A stretch of DNA of 55,904 nucleotides from JBBSHS01 sp038232515 (GCA_038232515.1 JBBSHS010000005.1:1-55904); one strand, 5' to 3'. Counted from the first letter of the stretch, positions 43,873-52,858 are shown. Translations and numbers: made by a program. The notes: a model not told the origin generated them from the sequence alone.

Positions 43873-46800
43873 CTACTGCTCCAGCAACCACGAACCCACC
43901 GGCCTGTGGGCCGCCGACGGCTGAGTGGCGCCCAGCCCGACCGTCGCCGCCAGCCCACGCAGGGGCATGGAGGGACGGGAGGCGACGGCCTCGAGAGCCT
44001 GCTCCAAGCCGGACGCCAGGCGCTCGATCGTCTGCTCGGCGTAGAAGTCGGTCTTGTACGTGACTTCACCCCACAGCTGCGTGCCGTCGTCGAGGAGGGT
44101 GATACCGAGCGGATGGAGCTGGCCCCGGAAGAACAGCTCGTCGGGGCCCTTGTCCGGGCCCGGCCGCTCGACCACGCCCAGCCCCGGCGCCCAGCCGTCC
44201 TGGCCGGTGTGGAAGTACTGCAGGTCCACCGGCAGCACGGCCAGCGGATGGGAGCCGGGGCTCATGCCATCGCCGGCAGAGCGGCCCGAGGTCGGGAAGC
44301 CGGGTAACAGCGCCTCGCGCACCCTCATGAACGGCACGTCCTGGTGCTCGAACAGCCCCAGGACGCTCTCACGGGTGCGCAGCACGACCTGTTCGAACGT
44401 CGGGTCGCCCGACAGGTCGGTTCGCACCCGCCCGATCCCGGCGAAGACGCCGATGACCCCTTCCAACTCGGCCCGCTGCCTACCGCTCAGCGTCGTGCTC
44501 ACGACGATGTCGGTCAGTCCCCCCACCACGCTGAGGACGGACTTCACGGCGGCGGCGGCGACGATGAACATGGTGCTGCGAGACGACCGGGCCAGGTCTT
44601 TCAGTTGCCCGTAGGTCTCGGCCGCGACGGCCAGGTCGCGTGCCGCGATGCGCCTGGTGGGCACCGTGGGAATGCCGTCCAGCGGTACGGCAGGCCCCAG
44701 GGGCATGCCCCGCAGCTTGTTTTTCCAGTACGCCAGCTGAGCCTGCTGGCGATCCTCGGTCAGCCAGCGCCGCTGCCAGATGGCGAAGTCGGCGTACTGC
44801 ACCGGCAAGGGGGTCAGCACCGGCGCCCTACCCTGGGCCAGTGCCGTGTACGTGTCGTCCAGCTCGGTCAGGAAGATGTAGGCCGACGTCCCGTCACAGA
44901 TCATGTGGTCGAACGTCACCGTCAGCACCGCCGCCCCGCCGCCCGTGCGGAACAGGCGGGCCCGGAACAACGGGGCCACGCCCACGTCGATCGCGGTGGC
45001 GTCCTCTTCGGCGATGTGCCGAAGGAGCTGGCGGTGGCGCTGGTCCTGCGGAATGGCGCTCAGGTCGGTGAGCGCCACGTCGACCGGCGCTGAGGGGGCG
45101 ATGGACTGGACCGGCTGACCCGAATCGACGGTGAAGCTGGTGCGAAGCGTCTCGTGGCGGGCCACCAGCTGGGCCAGGGCATCGCTCAGCAGGGCGATGT
45201 CCACCGCTTCGTCGAAGCGGTGCTGCACCGTGACGTTGTACAGGCCGGGCGGCACCGCCTGGGCCTCCAGCCCCCACATCTGCGCCTGGGCCAGCGACAG
45301 GGGGATGGCCGCCCCCGCCCTGCGGGGTTGGGGGACCAGCGGGGGCAGCTCAGGTCCGCTCGCTCGCTCACCGTCCAGTCGGGCGGCCAGATCCCTCACG
45401 TTGGGGCTCTCGAAGATGGCCTGCAGCGCCAGCTCCACGCCGAACACCTCGCGGGCCTGGGCGATTACCTGGGTGGCCATGAGCGAATGGCCGCCCAGGT
45501 CGAAGAAGTCCTCGTCCACGCCCACCGCGTCCACACCGAGGACCTGGGCCCACATGGCGGCGAGAACCTGTTCCGTCGACGTGCTCGGGGCGGCGACGGC
45601 GTCGAGCCGTCGACTCAGGTCCGGGCTGGGCAGGGCCTGCCGGTCGACCTTGCCGTTGGGGGTCTTCGGCAAGGTGCCCGGCACGACGACGAAGGCGGCG
45701 GGGACCATGTACCCGGGCAGGCGCTCGCCGAGGAACCGTCGCAGTTGAGGACCGGTGAGGGACACGTCCGGCTCAGGCACGACGTAACCCACCAGGCGCT
45801 TGGTCCCGGGAGTGTCCTCCCGGGCGACGACGGCGGCGTCGCCCACGCCGGGATGGGCCATGAGGGCCGCCTCCACCTCGCCCACCTCGATCCGAAAGCC
45901 CCTGAGCTTCACCTGCTGGTCGTTGCGGCCCACGAACTCGAGGTTGCCGTCGGGCCGGCAGCGCACGAGGTCGCCGGTCCGGTACAGGCGACCCCCGGGC
46001 TCGTCACCGAAGCGATCGGGGACGAACCGCTCGGCCGTGAGGCCGGGTTGGTTCAGGTAGCCCCGGGCCAGGCCGACCCCCCCGATGTGGAGCTCGCCGG
46101 CCACACCCCGCGCCACCGGCCGGCCGGCCCCGTCGAGCACGTGCACGGTGGTGTTGGCGATGGGGCGGCCGATCGGTGGGTCGTCCCAATCCGGCTCCCC
46201 GGAGCCGCCGGCCCGGGGCTCGAAGAACGTCGCCATGATGCTGGCCTCGGCCGGGCCGTAGGCGTTGACCCAGCGGGGCCGGTCGCCGCCCACCTCCAAC
46301 CACGTGCGGTAGGCACGACCCAGCGCCTTCTCACCTCCCACGGTGACCAGCCGCACGGCTTCGGGCACTCGGTGGCCCCCCGTGTGGAGATCGCGGGCCC
46401 ATTCGTGCCAGTAGGCGGTGGGAAGGTTCAAGATGTTGACCCGCGCCCGCCGGAGCCACTCCATCCAGGAGCGGCCCAGGACCGGGATGGCGTCGTCGCG
46501 GAACACCACCGTGGCCCCCGAGCACCACGTGGGGAACATCTCCTCCACGCTGACGTCGAAACCGATCGAGCAGAACTGCAGGACCCGGTCGCCCGGCCTC
46601 AGCTCGTAGAGCCGGGACACGGCGACGTGATGGTTGACCAGCGCGGCGTTGGGCAGCATGACCCCCTTGGGCTGGCCCGTGGAGCCTGAGGTGTAGATCA
46701 CAGAGGCGAGGTGGTCGGGCGTGGCCGACCGCGCCGGCGCCACGCTGGCGTCGCCGGGCGCCTCGTCCCGGCTGGCGTCGAGGCAGACCACCCGGGCGTC

Positions 46801-47187
46801 ATGGGCGGGCAGGCGGTCGAGCAGCCGCTGCTGGGTGAGGACGACGGGGGCACGGGCGTCGGCCAGCATGTAGGCCACCCGCTCGGTCGGAGACGACGGG
46901 TCCAGGGGCAGGCACGCTCCGCCCGCCTTGAGGATGCCCAGGAGGGCGGCGGCCATCTCGATCGAGCGCTCCACGAAGACCGCCACCGGCACGTCGGGGC
47001 CGACGCCCAAGGCCTGCAGATGGGCGCCCAGGCGGTTGGCCCGGGCGTCCAGCTGGGCGTAGGTCAGCGTGCGATGACCAGGAGCGGCAACGGCGGGCGC
47101 ATCGGGGGTACGCGCCACCTGCGCCTCGACCAGATCGACCACCGTCGCCCGCGGATGGGCCATCGTCAAGGGCCCGGCGTCCGTCAC
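43873..47187 (-). CDS. Nonribosomal peptide synthetase, adenylation-carrier-condensation
   Basis: 1104 residues. Adenylation domain at about 15-530: YTSGSTGQPKGV (A3), NAYGPAEASIMATFF (A5), YRTGDLVRCRPDG (A7) and PKTPNGKVDR (A10). The pocket residues I read are D V E N V V A I M plus the invariant Lys, which match no standard amino acid I can name. Carrier domain with LGGHSLMATQ; Ser568 takes the phosphopantetheine arm. Condensation domain at about 640-1070 with DHMICDG (760-766), where the first His of HHxxxDG is Asp but catalytic His761 stays. No thioesterase or reductase follows. ATG 47187 overlaps the stop of the upstream MBL gene. Confidence 0.94.
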   Translation of the reverse strand: MTDAGPLTMAHPRATVVDLVEAQVARTPDAPAVAAPGHRTLTYAQLDARANRLGAHLQALGVGPDVPVAVFVERSIEMAAALLGILKAGGACLPLDPSSPTERVAYMLADARAPVVLTQQRLLDRLPAHDARVVCLDASRDEAPGDASVAPARSATPDHLASVIYTSGSTGQPKGVMLPNAALVNHHVAVSRLYELRPGDRVLQFCSIGFDVSVEEMFPTWCSGATVVFRDDAIPVLGRSWMEWLRRARVNILNLPTAYWHEWARDLHTGGHRVPEAVRLVTVGGEKALGRAYRTWLEVGGDRPRWVNAYGPAEASIMATFFEPRAGGSGEPDWDDPPIGRPIANTTVHVLDGAGRPVARGVAGELHIGGVGLARGYLNQPGLTAERFVPDRFGDEPGGRLYRTGDLVRCRPDGNLEFVGRNDQQVKLRGFRIEVGEVEAALMAHPGVGDAAVVAREDTPGTKRLVGYVVPEPDVSLTGPQLRRFLGERLPGYMVPAAFVVVPGTLPKTPNGKVDRQALPSPDLSRRLDAVAAPSTSTEQVLAAMWAQVLGVDAVGVDEDFFDLGGHSLMATQVIAQAREVFGVELALQAIFESPNVRDLAARLDGERASGPELPPLVPQPRRAGAAIPLSLAQAQMWGLEAQAVPPGLYNVTVQHRFDEAVDIALLSDALAQLVARHETLRTSFTVDSGQPVQSIAPSAPVDVALTDLSAIPQDQRHRQLLRHIAEEDATAIDVGVAPLFRARLFRTGGGAAVLTVTFDHMICDGTSAYIFLTELDDTYTALAQGRAPVLTPLPVQYADFAIWQRRWLTEDRQQAQLAYWKNKLRGMPLGPAVPLDGIPTVPTRRIAARDLAVAAETYGQLKDLARSSRSTMFIVAAAAVKSVLSVVGGLTDIVVSTTLSGRQRAELEGVIGVFAGIGRVRTDLSGDPTFEQVVLRTRESVLGLFEHQDVPFMRVREALLPGFPTSGRSAGDGMSPGSHPLAVLPVDLQYFHTGQDGWAPGLGVVERPGPDKGPDELFFRGQLHPLGITLLDDGTQLWGEVTYKTDFYAEQTIERLASGLEQALEAVASRPSMPLRGLAATVGLGATQPSAAHRPVGSWLLEQ

Positions 47188-48182
47188 AGCGTCAGCTCGA
47201 GGAGGTCGTGACCCACGATCACCTGCCCGTCGAAGCCGGTCTGAGCGCCCCTGCTCCAGTGCTCGTCGGCCAGTGCGTCGTCGCCCGGGATGAAGTGGGT
47301 CAGCACCAGGCGGCGGACGCCGGCCTCGGCGGCCACCCTTCCCACCTGGCTCAGCGGTGTATGGGCCGTGCGCATGTGGTGGTCGCGGCGCTGCTCCTCC
47401 CAGCTCTCATCGCCTTGCGGCGGTGATTCCACCCGGTGGTCGGAATAGACCTCGTGCACCAGGATGTCAGCGTCCCGGGCCAGCGCCGCCAGGTTGGGTG
47501 ACGGTGCTGTGTCCCCCGACAGGACGATCGACCCGGCCTCGGTATCGAATCGGTAGGCGAAGGAGGGGAACACCGGCGCATGGTCGACCAGGATGGCGGT
47601 GACCCGCACGGTGTCGTCCTCCCTCACCACGATCGGCTGCATCGGCGGTGCCACCCTGTCCGGCCCACGGGCCCCGATATCGGCCGGTACGGCGATCTCG
47701 TGGGCCACCACCATGGTCGTGAGGTCCATCCGGCCCGCCTCCCGCATGCGCACGTTCAGGTCGTAGGCGTGGGCCTCGATCTGGCGGTCGGTCAACACGG
47801 CCAGGCCGGGTGTGGGCCGGGCCGGCGTGACCACGGGGATCGCCCGGTCGGGCGGGTCGGCCGGCAGCGCGTCCAGGCCGCCGGCCGGGCCCGGGCCGTA
47901 GACGTGGACGGCCGGGTTCCACTGCAACACGGGCCAGCCCAGCAGGAACAGGTTGAAGTAGTCGCAGTCGTGGTCGGAATGGAGGTGGGTCAAGAAGACC
48001 TCGTGCAGGCTGGTGAGGAGCCGGGCCCGGCGCAGTTGGCGGGTGACGCCGCTGCCGCAGTCGATCAGGAACACCCGGCCGGCGACCACCACCGCCTGGG
48101 AGATGCCCGACCTCGACGGTGACGGAAGTGGGCCACCAGCGGTTCCCAGCAGCACCAGTCGCGTCGTAGAGTCCTCAGTCAT
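47184..48182 (-). CDS. Metallo-beta-lactamase-fold hydrolase, RNase Z-like type
   Basis: 332 residues. LVLLGTAGGPLPSPSRSGIS opens the fold, FLIDCGSGVTRQL follows, and THLHSDHDCDYF is the HxHxDH zinc site; VLSGDTAPSPNLAAL and LVLTHFIPGDD give later metal ligands. Despite its RNase Z-like shape, its place at the head of the NRPS unit, overlapping the NRPS start by four bases, suggests a tailoring or product-release hydrolase. It could instead be a resistance enzyme. Start ATG 48182; the 56 bases to the divergent glycosyltransferase at 48239 include an AT-rich patch (TAATAT, 48199-48204) that may hold promoters for both. Confidence 0.88.
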   Translation of the reverse strand: MTEDSTTRLVLLGTAGGPLPSPSRSGISQAVVVAGRVFLIDCGSGVTRQLRRARLLTSLHEVFLTHLHSDHDCDYFNLFLLGWPVLQWNPAVHVYGPGPAGGLDALPADPPDRAIPVVTPARPTPGLAVLTDRQIEAHAYDLNVRMREAGRMDLTTMVVAHEIAVPADIGARGPDRVAPPMQPIVVREDDTVRVTAILVDHAPVFPSFAYRFDTEAGSIVLSGDTAPSPNLAALARDADILVHEVYSDHRVESPPQGDESWEEQRRDHHMRTAHTPLSQVGRVAAEAGVRRLVLTHFIPGDDALADEHWSRGAQTGFDGQVIVGHDLLELTL

Positions 48183-48238
48183 ATGTGTTGGGCCACTGTA
48201 ATATCCAAGCGGCTAGGCACTCCCTGGGCCGCCGGCCG

Positions 48239-49435
48239 GTGAGGGTCCTCTGCACGTGCCTGCCGGGCACCGGCCATTTCCTGCCCATGCTGCCGCTGGC
48301 GCGGGCCCTCGCCGACGCCGGCCATGAGGTGGCCTTCGCCACCGCCGGCGAGCTCGGCCCCTCGATACATAGGCACGGCTTCGCCGCCTTCGCAGCCGGG
48401 ATCACCCTCCCCCAACAGCTGGAGGAGGCCGGGCGACGTTATGCCGAGGCCAACCTGCCGCCCGGCCCGGAGCGCTTCGAGTCGTTCGTCCCGAGAATGC
48501 TGGCCGGGGTAGCGGCGCCGGCAAGGGCCAGGGACCTCGTCCCGATCGTCGGTGACTGGCGGCCCGACGTCCTCGTGCACGACGAGACCGAGCTGGCCGG
48601 CCCGATGGTGGCGGCCAAGCTCGGCGTCCCCTACGCCGACCAGAGCGTCGGCATCCTGCGCCCATTGGCTATGGCCCGCCTGGCGGCGGAGGTCCTGGCC
48701 CCCCTTGGCGACGAGTTGGGAGTGGAGCCCGGGCGGTTCGGCGGTCTGTTCCGCTATCTGTACCTCGACGTGTGCCCGCCCAGCCTGCAGAACGAGGAGA
48801 TCGGCCAGGTGCCGGTCGCCCACCCCGCCCACAACTTGAGCAACGCCCGGCCCGGGGAAGGCGAGCTCCCGGCCTGGATGGGGACCCTGGCCGGGCGGCC
48901 CACCGTCTACGTGAGCCTGGGCACGGTCTTCAACCGCGACAAGCGGGTGTTCGAAGCCATACTGGGCGGCTTGGCCGACGAGCCGCTCAACGTGATCGTG
49001 ACCGTCGGCAACAACAACGACCCCGCCGACCTCGGGCCCCAGCCCGACCACGTCCACGTCGAGCGGTTCATCGCCCAGTCGCTGATCCTGCCCCACTGCG
49101 ACGTGGTCATCAACCAGGGCGGCACAGCCATCCTTGACATCCTGGGCCACGGGCTGCCGATCCTCATACTGCCCCAGGGGGCCAACCAGTTCCACAACGC
49201 CCGGGCCTGCGCAGCCAGCGGCGCAGGACGGGTCCTCCTGCCTGACGAGGTGAACGCCCGAGCCGTCGGCGTCGAGCTGCGGGCTCTGCTGGACGAGCCC
49301 GGTTACCGGGAGCGGGCCGGGGTCATCCAACAGGAGTTCCTGGCCATGCCTGGTCCTGACGAGGCGGTGAGGCTGCTGGAGCGGCTGGACCGCGAGCGGG
49401 CGCCGCTGGCCGGCACCCGTGTCGGCCGACCGTAG
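48239..49435 (+). CDS. GT1 macrolide-type glycosyltransferase, copy B, altered donor motif
   Basis: 398 residues if GTG 48239 is the start (an earlier GTG at 48185 would add 18). It is a paralogue of copy A (34930-36141), with RVLCTCLPGTGHFLPMLPL, DVCPPSLQ, RPTVYVSLGTVFNRDKRVFE and HVERFIAQSLI all shared. However, the donor-site motif, HGGSGT in copy A, reads NQGGTAILDILGHGLPIL here, so the phosphate-binding His and the GT pair are gone. It may use a different donor or act as a partner of copy A. First gene of a plus-strand unit with the synthetase, aminotransferase and VOC genes. Confidence 0.88.
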   Translation: MRVLCTCLPGTGHFLPMLPLARALADAGHEVAFATAGELGPSIHRHGFAAFAAGITLPQQLEEAGRRYAEANLPPGPERFESFVPRMLAGVAAPARARDLVPIVGDWRPDVLVHDETELAGPMVAAKLGVPYADQSVGILRPLAMARLAAEVLAPLGDELGVEPGRFGGLFRYLYLDVCPPSLQNEEIGQVPVAHPAHNLSNARPGEGELPAWMGTLAGRPTVYVSLGTVFNRDKRVFEAILGGLADEPLNVIVTVGNNNDPADLGPQPDHVHVERFIAQSLILPHCDVVINQGGTAILDILGHGLPILILPQGANQFHNARACAASGAGRVLLPDEVNARAVGVELRALLDEPGYRERAGVIQQEFLAMPGPDEAVRLLERLDRERAPLAGTRVGRP

Positions 49436-49447
49436 TTGAGGGCGCCG

Positions 49448-50740
49448 ATGATGGAACGGACGATGGCTGCTGACGTCGCCAAGAGGATGGACGCCCGGGT
49501 GCGGTTGTGCGGATGGGTCGACCGCGTGACCGACCACCAGGGCCGCCGGCTGGTCGTGCTCCGGGACCGGACCGGCACGGCACGGCTGGTGGCGCCGGCC
49601 GACGTGGTGTCGGCGCCGAGGCGGGAAGCGGCCATCGAGGTCACCGGCACCGTGGTGCCCGCCGATGCCGGCGACCCCGGCGGTCCGGGCGTCATGGTGC
49701 TGGTCGACGGGCTGGTCGAGAGCGGGCCGGTGGCCGCCGACCTTCCGATCGGCGTCGGGTCGCCCCTAGAGCACAGGCTCGACTGGCGGTTCCTCGATCT
49801 CAGGCGGCCGCGGAACCTCCTGGTCTTCGAGGTGCAGACCACCGCCGAGCGGGCCATGCGCCACTACTGGGCGGAGCACGGCTTCATCGAGCTGCACTCG
49901 CCCAAGCTGCGGCCCAACCCCAACCGCACCGGTCGGGAGCTGTTCACGGTCCCGTACTTCGACCGCCAGGCCTACCTGGTGCAGTCGCCCCAGTTCTACA
50001 AGCAGATGGCCATGGCCGCCGGCTTCGAGCGGGTCTTCGAGATAGGCCCGGTATTCCGTGCCAACCCGACGGCCACGTCCCGCCACGACACCGAGTTCAC
50101 CAGCGTGGACGTCGAGTTGTCGTGGGTCCACTCCCACGAAGAGGTCATGGACTTCGAGGAGCGCTGGCTGCGCCACGTGGTCAGCGCCGTTCAGGCCGAT
50201 CACGGCGACGAGATCGCCCGTCTGTTCGGCGTCGAGGTCCACGTCCCCGAGATCCCGTTCCCAAGGGTGCCGCTCGAGGAGGGCCGCCGGCTCGTCGAGG
50301 CATCGGCGCCTCACCTGATCCAGCCGCCCGGCGATCTGGACGCCGCCGGCGAGCGTGCCCTGGGCCGGCACGTGGCCCGGGAGCAGGGCCACGACTTCGT
50401 GTTCGTCACCGACTACCCGGAGGCGACGCGGCCCTTCTACCACATGCGCACCCAGCCCGGTTCGCCGTTGGCCATGGGGTTCGACCTGTTGTGGAAGGGC
50501 ATGGAGGTGACGACCGGCTCACAGCGCGAGCACCGCTACGACGTGCTGGTGGCCCAGGCGGAGGAGCACGGAGTGCCGCTCGACCCCATCCGCTACTACC
50601 TGGACTGCTTCCGCTTCGGCTGCCCGCCGCACGGCGGGTTCGGACTCGGCCTCACCCGGATGCTGATGTCGTTGTTGGGCGAGGACGATGTCCGCGAGGT
50701 GACGTTCCTGCATCGCGGGCCGGACCGGCTGAGCCCCTAG
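49448..50740 (+). CDS. Archaeal-type aspartyl-tRNA synthetase paralogue in the cluster
   Basis: 430 residues, class II aaRS of the short archaeal/eukaryal AspRS type without the bacterial GAD insertion. An N-terminal OB-fold anticodon-binding part is present (RLCGWVDRVTDHQGRRLVVL). The core has AYLVQSPQFYKQMAMA, VFEIGPVFRANPTATSRH (motif 2), GMEVTTGSQREHRYDVL and HGGFGLGLTRMLMSLLG (motif 3). QREH fits Asp rather than Asn enzymes. Two positions that are usually Glu differ: FRAE is FRAN, and the residue before the motif 3 Arg is Thr. ATG 49448 has GAGG six bases upstream. The role may be self-resistance or amino-acid transfer in biosynthesis. Confidence 0.88.
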   Translation: MMERTMAADVAKRMDARVRLCGWVDRVTDHQGRRLVVLRDRTGTARLVAPADVVSAPRREAAIEVTGTVVPADAGDPGGPGVMVLVDGLVESGPVAADLPIGVGSPLEHRLDWRFLDLRRPRNLLVFEVQTTAERAMRHYWAEHGFIELHSPKLRPNPNRTGRELFTVPYFDRQAYLVQSPQFYKQMAMAAGFERVFEIGPVFRANPTATSRHDTEFTSVDVELSWVHSHEEVMDFEERWLRHVVSAVQADHGDEIARLFGVEVHVPEIPFPRVPLEEGRRLVEASAPHLIQPPGDLDAAGERALGRHVAREQGHDFVFVTDYPEATRPFYHMRTQPGSPLAMGFDLLWKGMEVTTGSQREHRYDVLVAQAEEHGVPLDPIRYYLDCFRFGCPPHGGFGLGLTRMLMSLLGEDDVREVTFLHRGPDRLSP

Positions 50741-50788
50741 TGCCAGCCGCCGACACGACCGCCCACGCCAGAGGAGGCTGATGCGCCG

Positions 50789-52186
50789 ATGACCATCGTG
50801 GGGCCGCCCGGCCAGGTCCCGCTTGGGGACCTGCCCGACGACGCCGTTCCCCTGCTCAGGACCGACGTCCCCGGCCCCCGGTCGGTGGCGCTGTGGGACC
50901 GCGACGCCGTGTCCCACGCCCGCAACTCGTCGCCTGCGGCCCAGTTCCTCCGTCTCGTGCTGCGCGACGGCCATGGGGCGGTGGTGCGCGACGTCGACGG
51001 CAACGTCTTCATCGACTTCTCCTCGGGGGCGGTCGTGGCCAACCTGGGCCACTGCCCGGCCCCCGTGGTGGCCGCTCTCCAGGGCGAGGTGGCCAAGCTG
51101 ATCCACTACTTCGACTTCGCCACGCCACCACGGGCTCTGTTCTTCGAGGCGTTGGCCCGCACCCTGCCGCCCGCTCTCCAGACCTTCCAGATGTACTCCA
51201 CCGGCAGCGAAGCGGTGGAGGCGGCCCTGCGGTTGGCCAAGTCGTACACCAAACGGCACGAGTTCATCGCCTTCGACCGGGCCTGGCACGGGCGCACCCT
51301 CGGGTCCATGTCGCTGATGGGCGGCTTCCCGCTCAAGTGGGGCTACGGCCCCTTCGCCCCCGGGGTCATGCACAGCCCCAGCGCCTACTGCTACCGCTGC
51401 CCCTTGGACCTCAGCCCTGACAGTTGCCAGGTGGCGTGCGCCCGCTTGTTGGACCAGGTCTATGCCGAGTCCAGCGAGCACGACCTGGCGGCGGTGATCA
51501 TTGAACCCGTGCAGGGCATCGGCGGCGTCATCGCCCAGCCCCCCGAGTTCCTCGCCCACCTGCGCCGGTTCTGTGACCGGACGGGCGCGCTCCTCATCTT
51601 CGACGAGATCCTGACCGGCGTGGGCCGCACCGGGCCGATGTGGGCCTTCGAGCAGTCCGGCGTGGTCCCCGACGTCATCATCATCGGCAAGGGCGTGGCC
51701 TCGGGATACCCGATCTCGCTGATCGCCTCCCGGCGAGAGGTGCTGGACAGCGGTCCCTTCGCACGGCCGGGGGCAGGAGCGTCCACCTTCGCCAGCGGCA
51801 ACCTGGCCTGCGCCGCCGGCCGGGCCAGCCTCGAGATGCTGCAGGACGGGACCATCCTGGAGCACGCCCGCCACGTGGGCGCCTCCATGCTGGGTGCGCT
51901 GCGCGACCTGCAGACCCGCCACCCCATGATCGGCGACGTGCGGGGTGAGGGGATGCTCATGGCTCTGGAACTGGTCACCGACCGCGCCGCCAAGACCCGG
52001 ATCTCGCCCCAGATCGCCGGACGGCTCCTGATGGCACTCGCCCAGCGGGGGGTCCTCACGGCGGGAGCCGCGCCCATCATGCGGCTGACGCCACCGCTCG
52101 TGATCTCCGAGGAGATGGCGCTGCGGGGTGTCGCACTTCTCGACGATGCGCTGGGCGAGATCGAACAGGCCGAGGGCCTGCGATGA
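50789..52186 (+). CDS. Class III PLP-dependent aminotransferase
   Basis: 465 residues, fold type I. Key parts are DVDGNVFIDFSSGAVVANLG, STGSEAVEAALRLAK, FDRAWHGRTLGSMSLMG, IIEPVQGIGG, IFDEILTGVGRTGPMWAFE and IIIGKGVASGYPIS, in which Lys301 binds PLP. It resembles 4-aminobutyrate and diaminobutyrate aminotransferases, which move an omega-amino group to or from a carbonyl. GAGGAGG lies 11 bases before ATG 50789. Its stop overlaps the VOC gene start. It may supply an unusual amino acid for the NRPS or aminate the product or a sugar. Confidence 0.92.
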   Translation: MTIVGPPGQVPLGDLPDDAVPLLRTDVPGPRSVALWDRDAVSHARNSSPAAQFLRLVLRDGHGAVVRDVDGNVFIDFSSGAVVANLGHCPAPVVAALQGEVAKLIHYFDFATPPRALFFEALARTLPPALQTFQMYSTGSEAVEAALRLAKSYTKRHEFIAFDRAWHGRTLGSMSLMGGFPLKWGYGPFAPGVMHSPSAYCYRCPLDLSPDSCQVACARLLDQVYAESSEHDLAAVIIEPVQGIGGVIAQPPEFLAHLRRFCDRTGALLIFDEILTGVGRTGPMWAFEQSGVVPDVIIIGKGVASGYPISLIASRREVLDSGPFARPGAGASTFASGNLACAAGRASLEMLQDGTILEHARHVGASMLGALRDLQTRHPMIGDVRGEGMLMALELVTDRAAKTRISPQIAGRLLMALAQRGVLTAGAAPIMRLTPPLVISEEMALRGVALLDDALGEIEQAEGLR

Positions 52187-52674
52187 GCGCGGAGGGCACC
52201 GAGCCCCATGGCCGGACAGTCCCACGGTTCGCCGCCGTCCACCACATCGGCATCACCGTGGTCGACCTCGACCGGTCGGCCCGGTTCTGGGAGCGCCTGC
52301 TGGGTACGCCGTCGCGCCACCGCAGGGTCCTGGACGGGCCCCAGCTCGGCGTCATGGTGGGATACCCCGGCATCCGCATCGACTCGTGTTGGCTCGACCT
52401 GCCCGGAGGGGCAGAGCTCGAGCTCCTGCAGTACCTGGACCGGGCCGACGGGCCCTATGACCCGGGCACGGCCCATCCCGGCAACGTGCACGTCTGTCTC
52501 CGGGTCGACGACATGGATGCCGCCCGCGGCCACGCCGTGGCCTGCGGTGCCGTAGCCGTGTCCGCAGCCCCCATCGACGTGTCGGCCGGCCCCAAGGCGG
52601 GGTCACGGCTCGCCTACCTGCGTGGCCCCGACGGCGTCACCATCGAGCTCGTCCAACCACCGGCGGCCCTCTGA
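52183..52674 (+). CDS. VOC / glyoxalase-fold protein
   Basis: 163 residues. AVHHIGITVVDLDRSARFWE at the N-terminus and PDGVTIELVQPP at the C-terminus give the usual His and Glu metal ligands, with a second half from HPGNVHVCLRVDDMDAARGH. Family members include methylmalonyl-CoA epimerase, extradiol dioxygenases and antibiotic-binding resistance proteins, so the function is open. ATG 52183 overlaps the aminotransferase stop. In this setting an epimerase-like tailoring step or product binding are both possible. Confidence 0.88.
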   Translation: MSAEGTEPHGRTVPRFAAVHHIGITVVDLDRSARFWERLLGTPSRHRRVLDGPQLGVMVGYPGIRIDSCWLDLPGGAELELLQYLDRADGPYDPGTAHPGNVHVCLRVDDMDAARGHAVACGAVAVSAAPIDVSAGPKAGSRLAYLRGPDGVTIELVQPPAAL

Positions 52675-52792
52675 TACAGACCCGAGCACCGGTTGAGCGC
52701 GGTGGTGGCTGAGCCGGGCCAACCGCCGGTGGCCATCCCTCTCACCTTCACGGTGCCCTTCCCGCCGCCCGAGGGGCCCGCGCCCCATCCTT

Positions 52793-52824
52793 GACCGTGG
52801 CCGGTGGTGAACGCGGCCACGGTC
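52793..52824. terminator. 11-bp perfect inverted repeat after the VOC gene
   Basis: GACCGTGGCCG (52793-52803) pairs with CGGCCACGGTC (52814-52824) around a 10-base loop. It lies in the 184-base gap between the stop of the VOC gene (+) and the stop end of the ABC-2 permease gene (-), so it is a good candidate bidirectional terminator, though without a T tract. Nothing else is seen in the gap. Confidence 0.55.
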
Positions 52825-52858
52825 GGAGTGAGGGGCGGGTCTTACGGCATCGGTGGGT

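Noticed and set aside
45154..46689. 511-residue plus-strand open frame opposite the NRPS
   Set aside because: Antisense to the well-supported adenylation and carrier domains; no motif.
50771..50792. ATG at 50781 as start of the aminotransferase, closest to GAGGAGG
   Set aside because: That frame ends at once (Met-Arg-Arg-stop); ATG 50789 opens the full protein.
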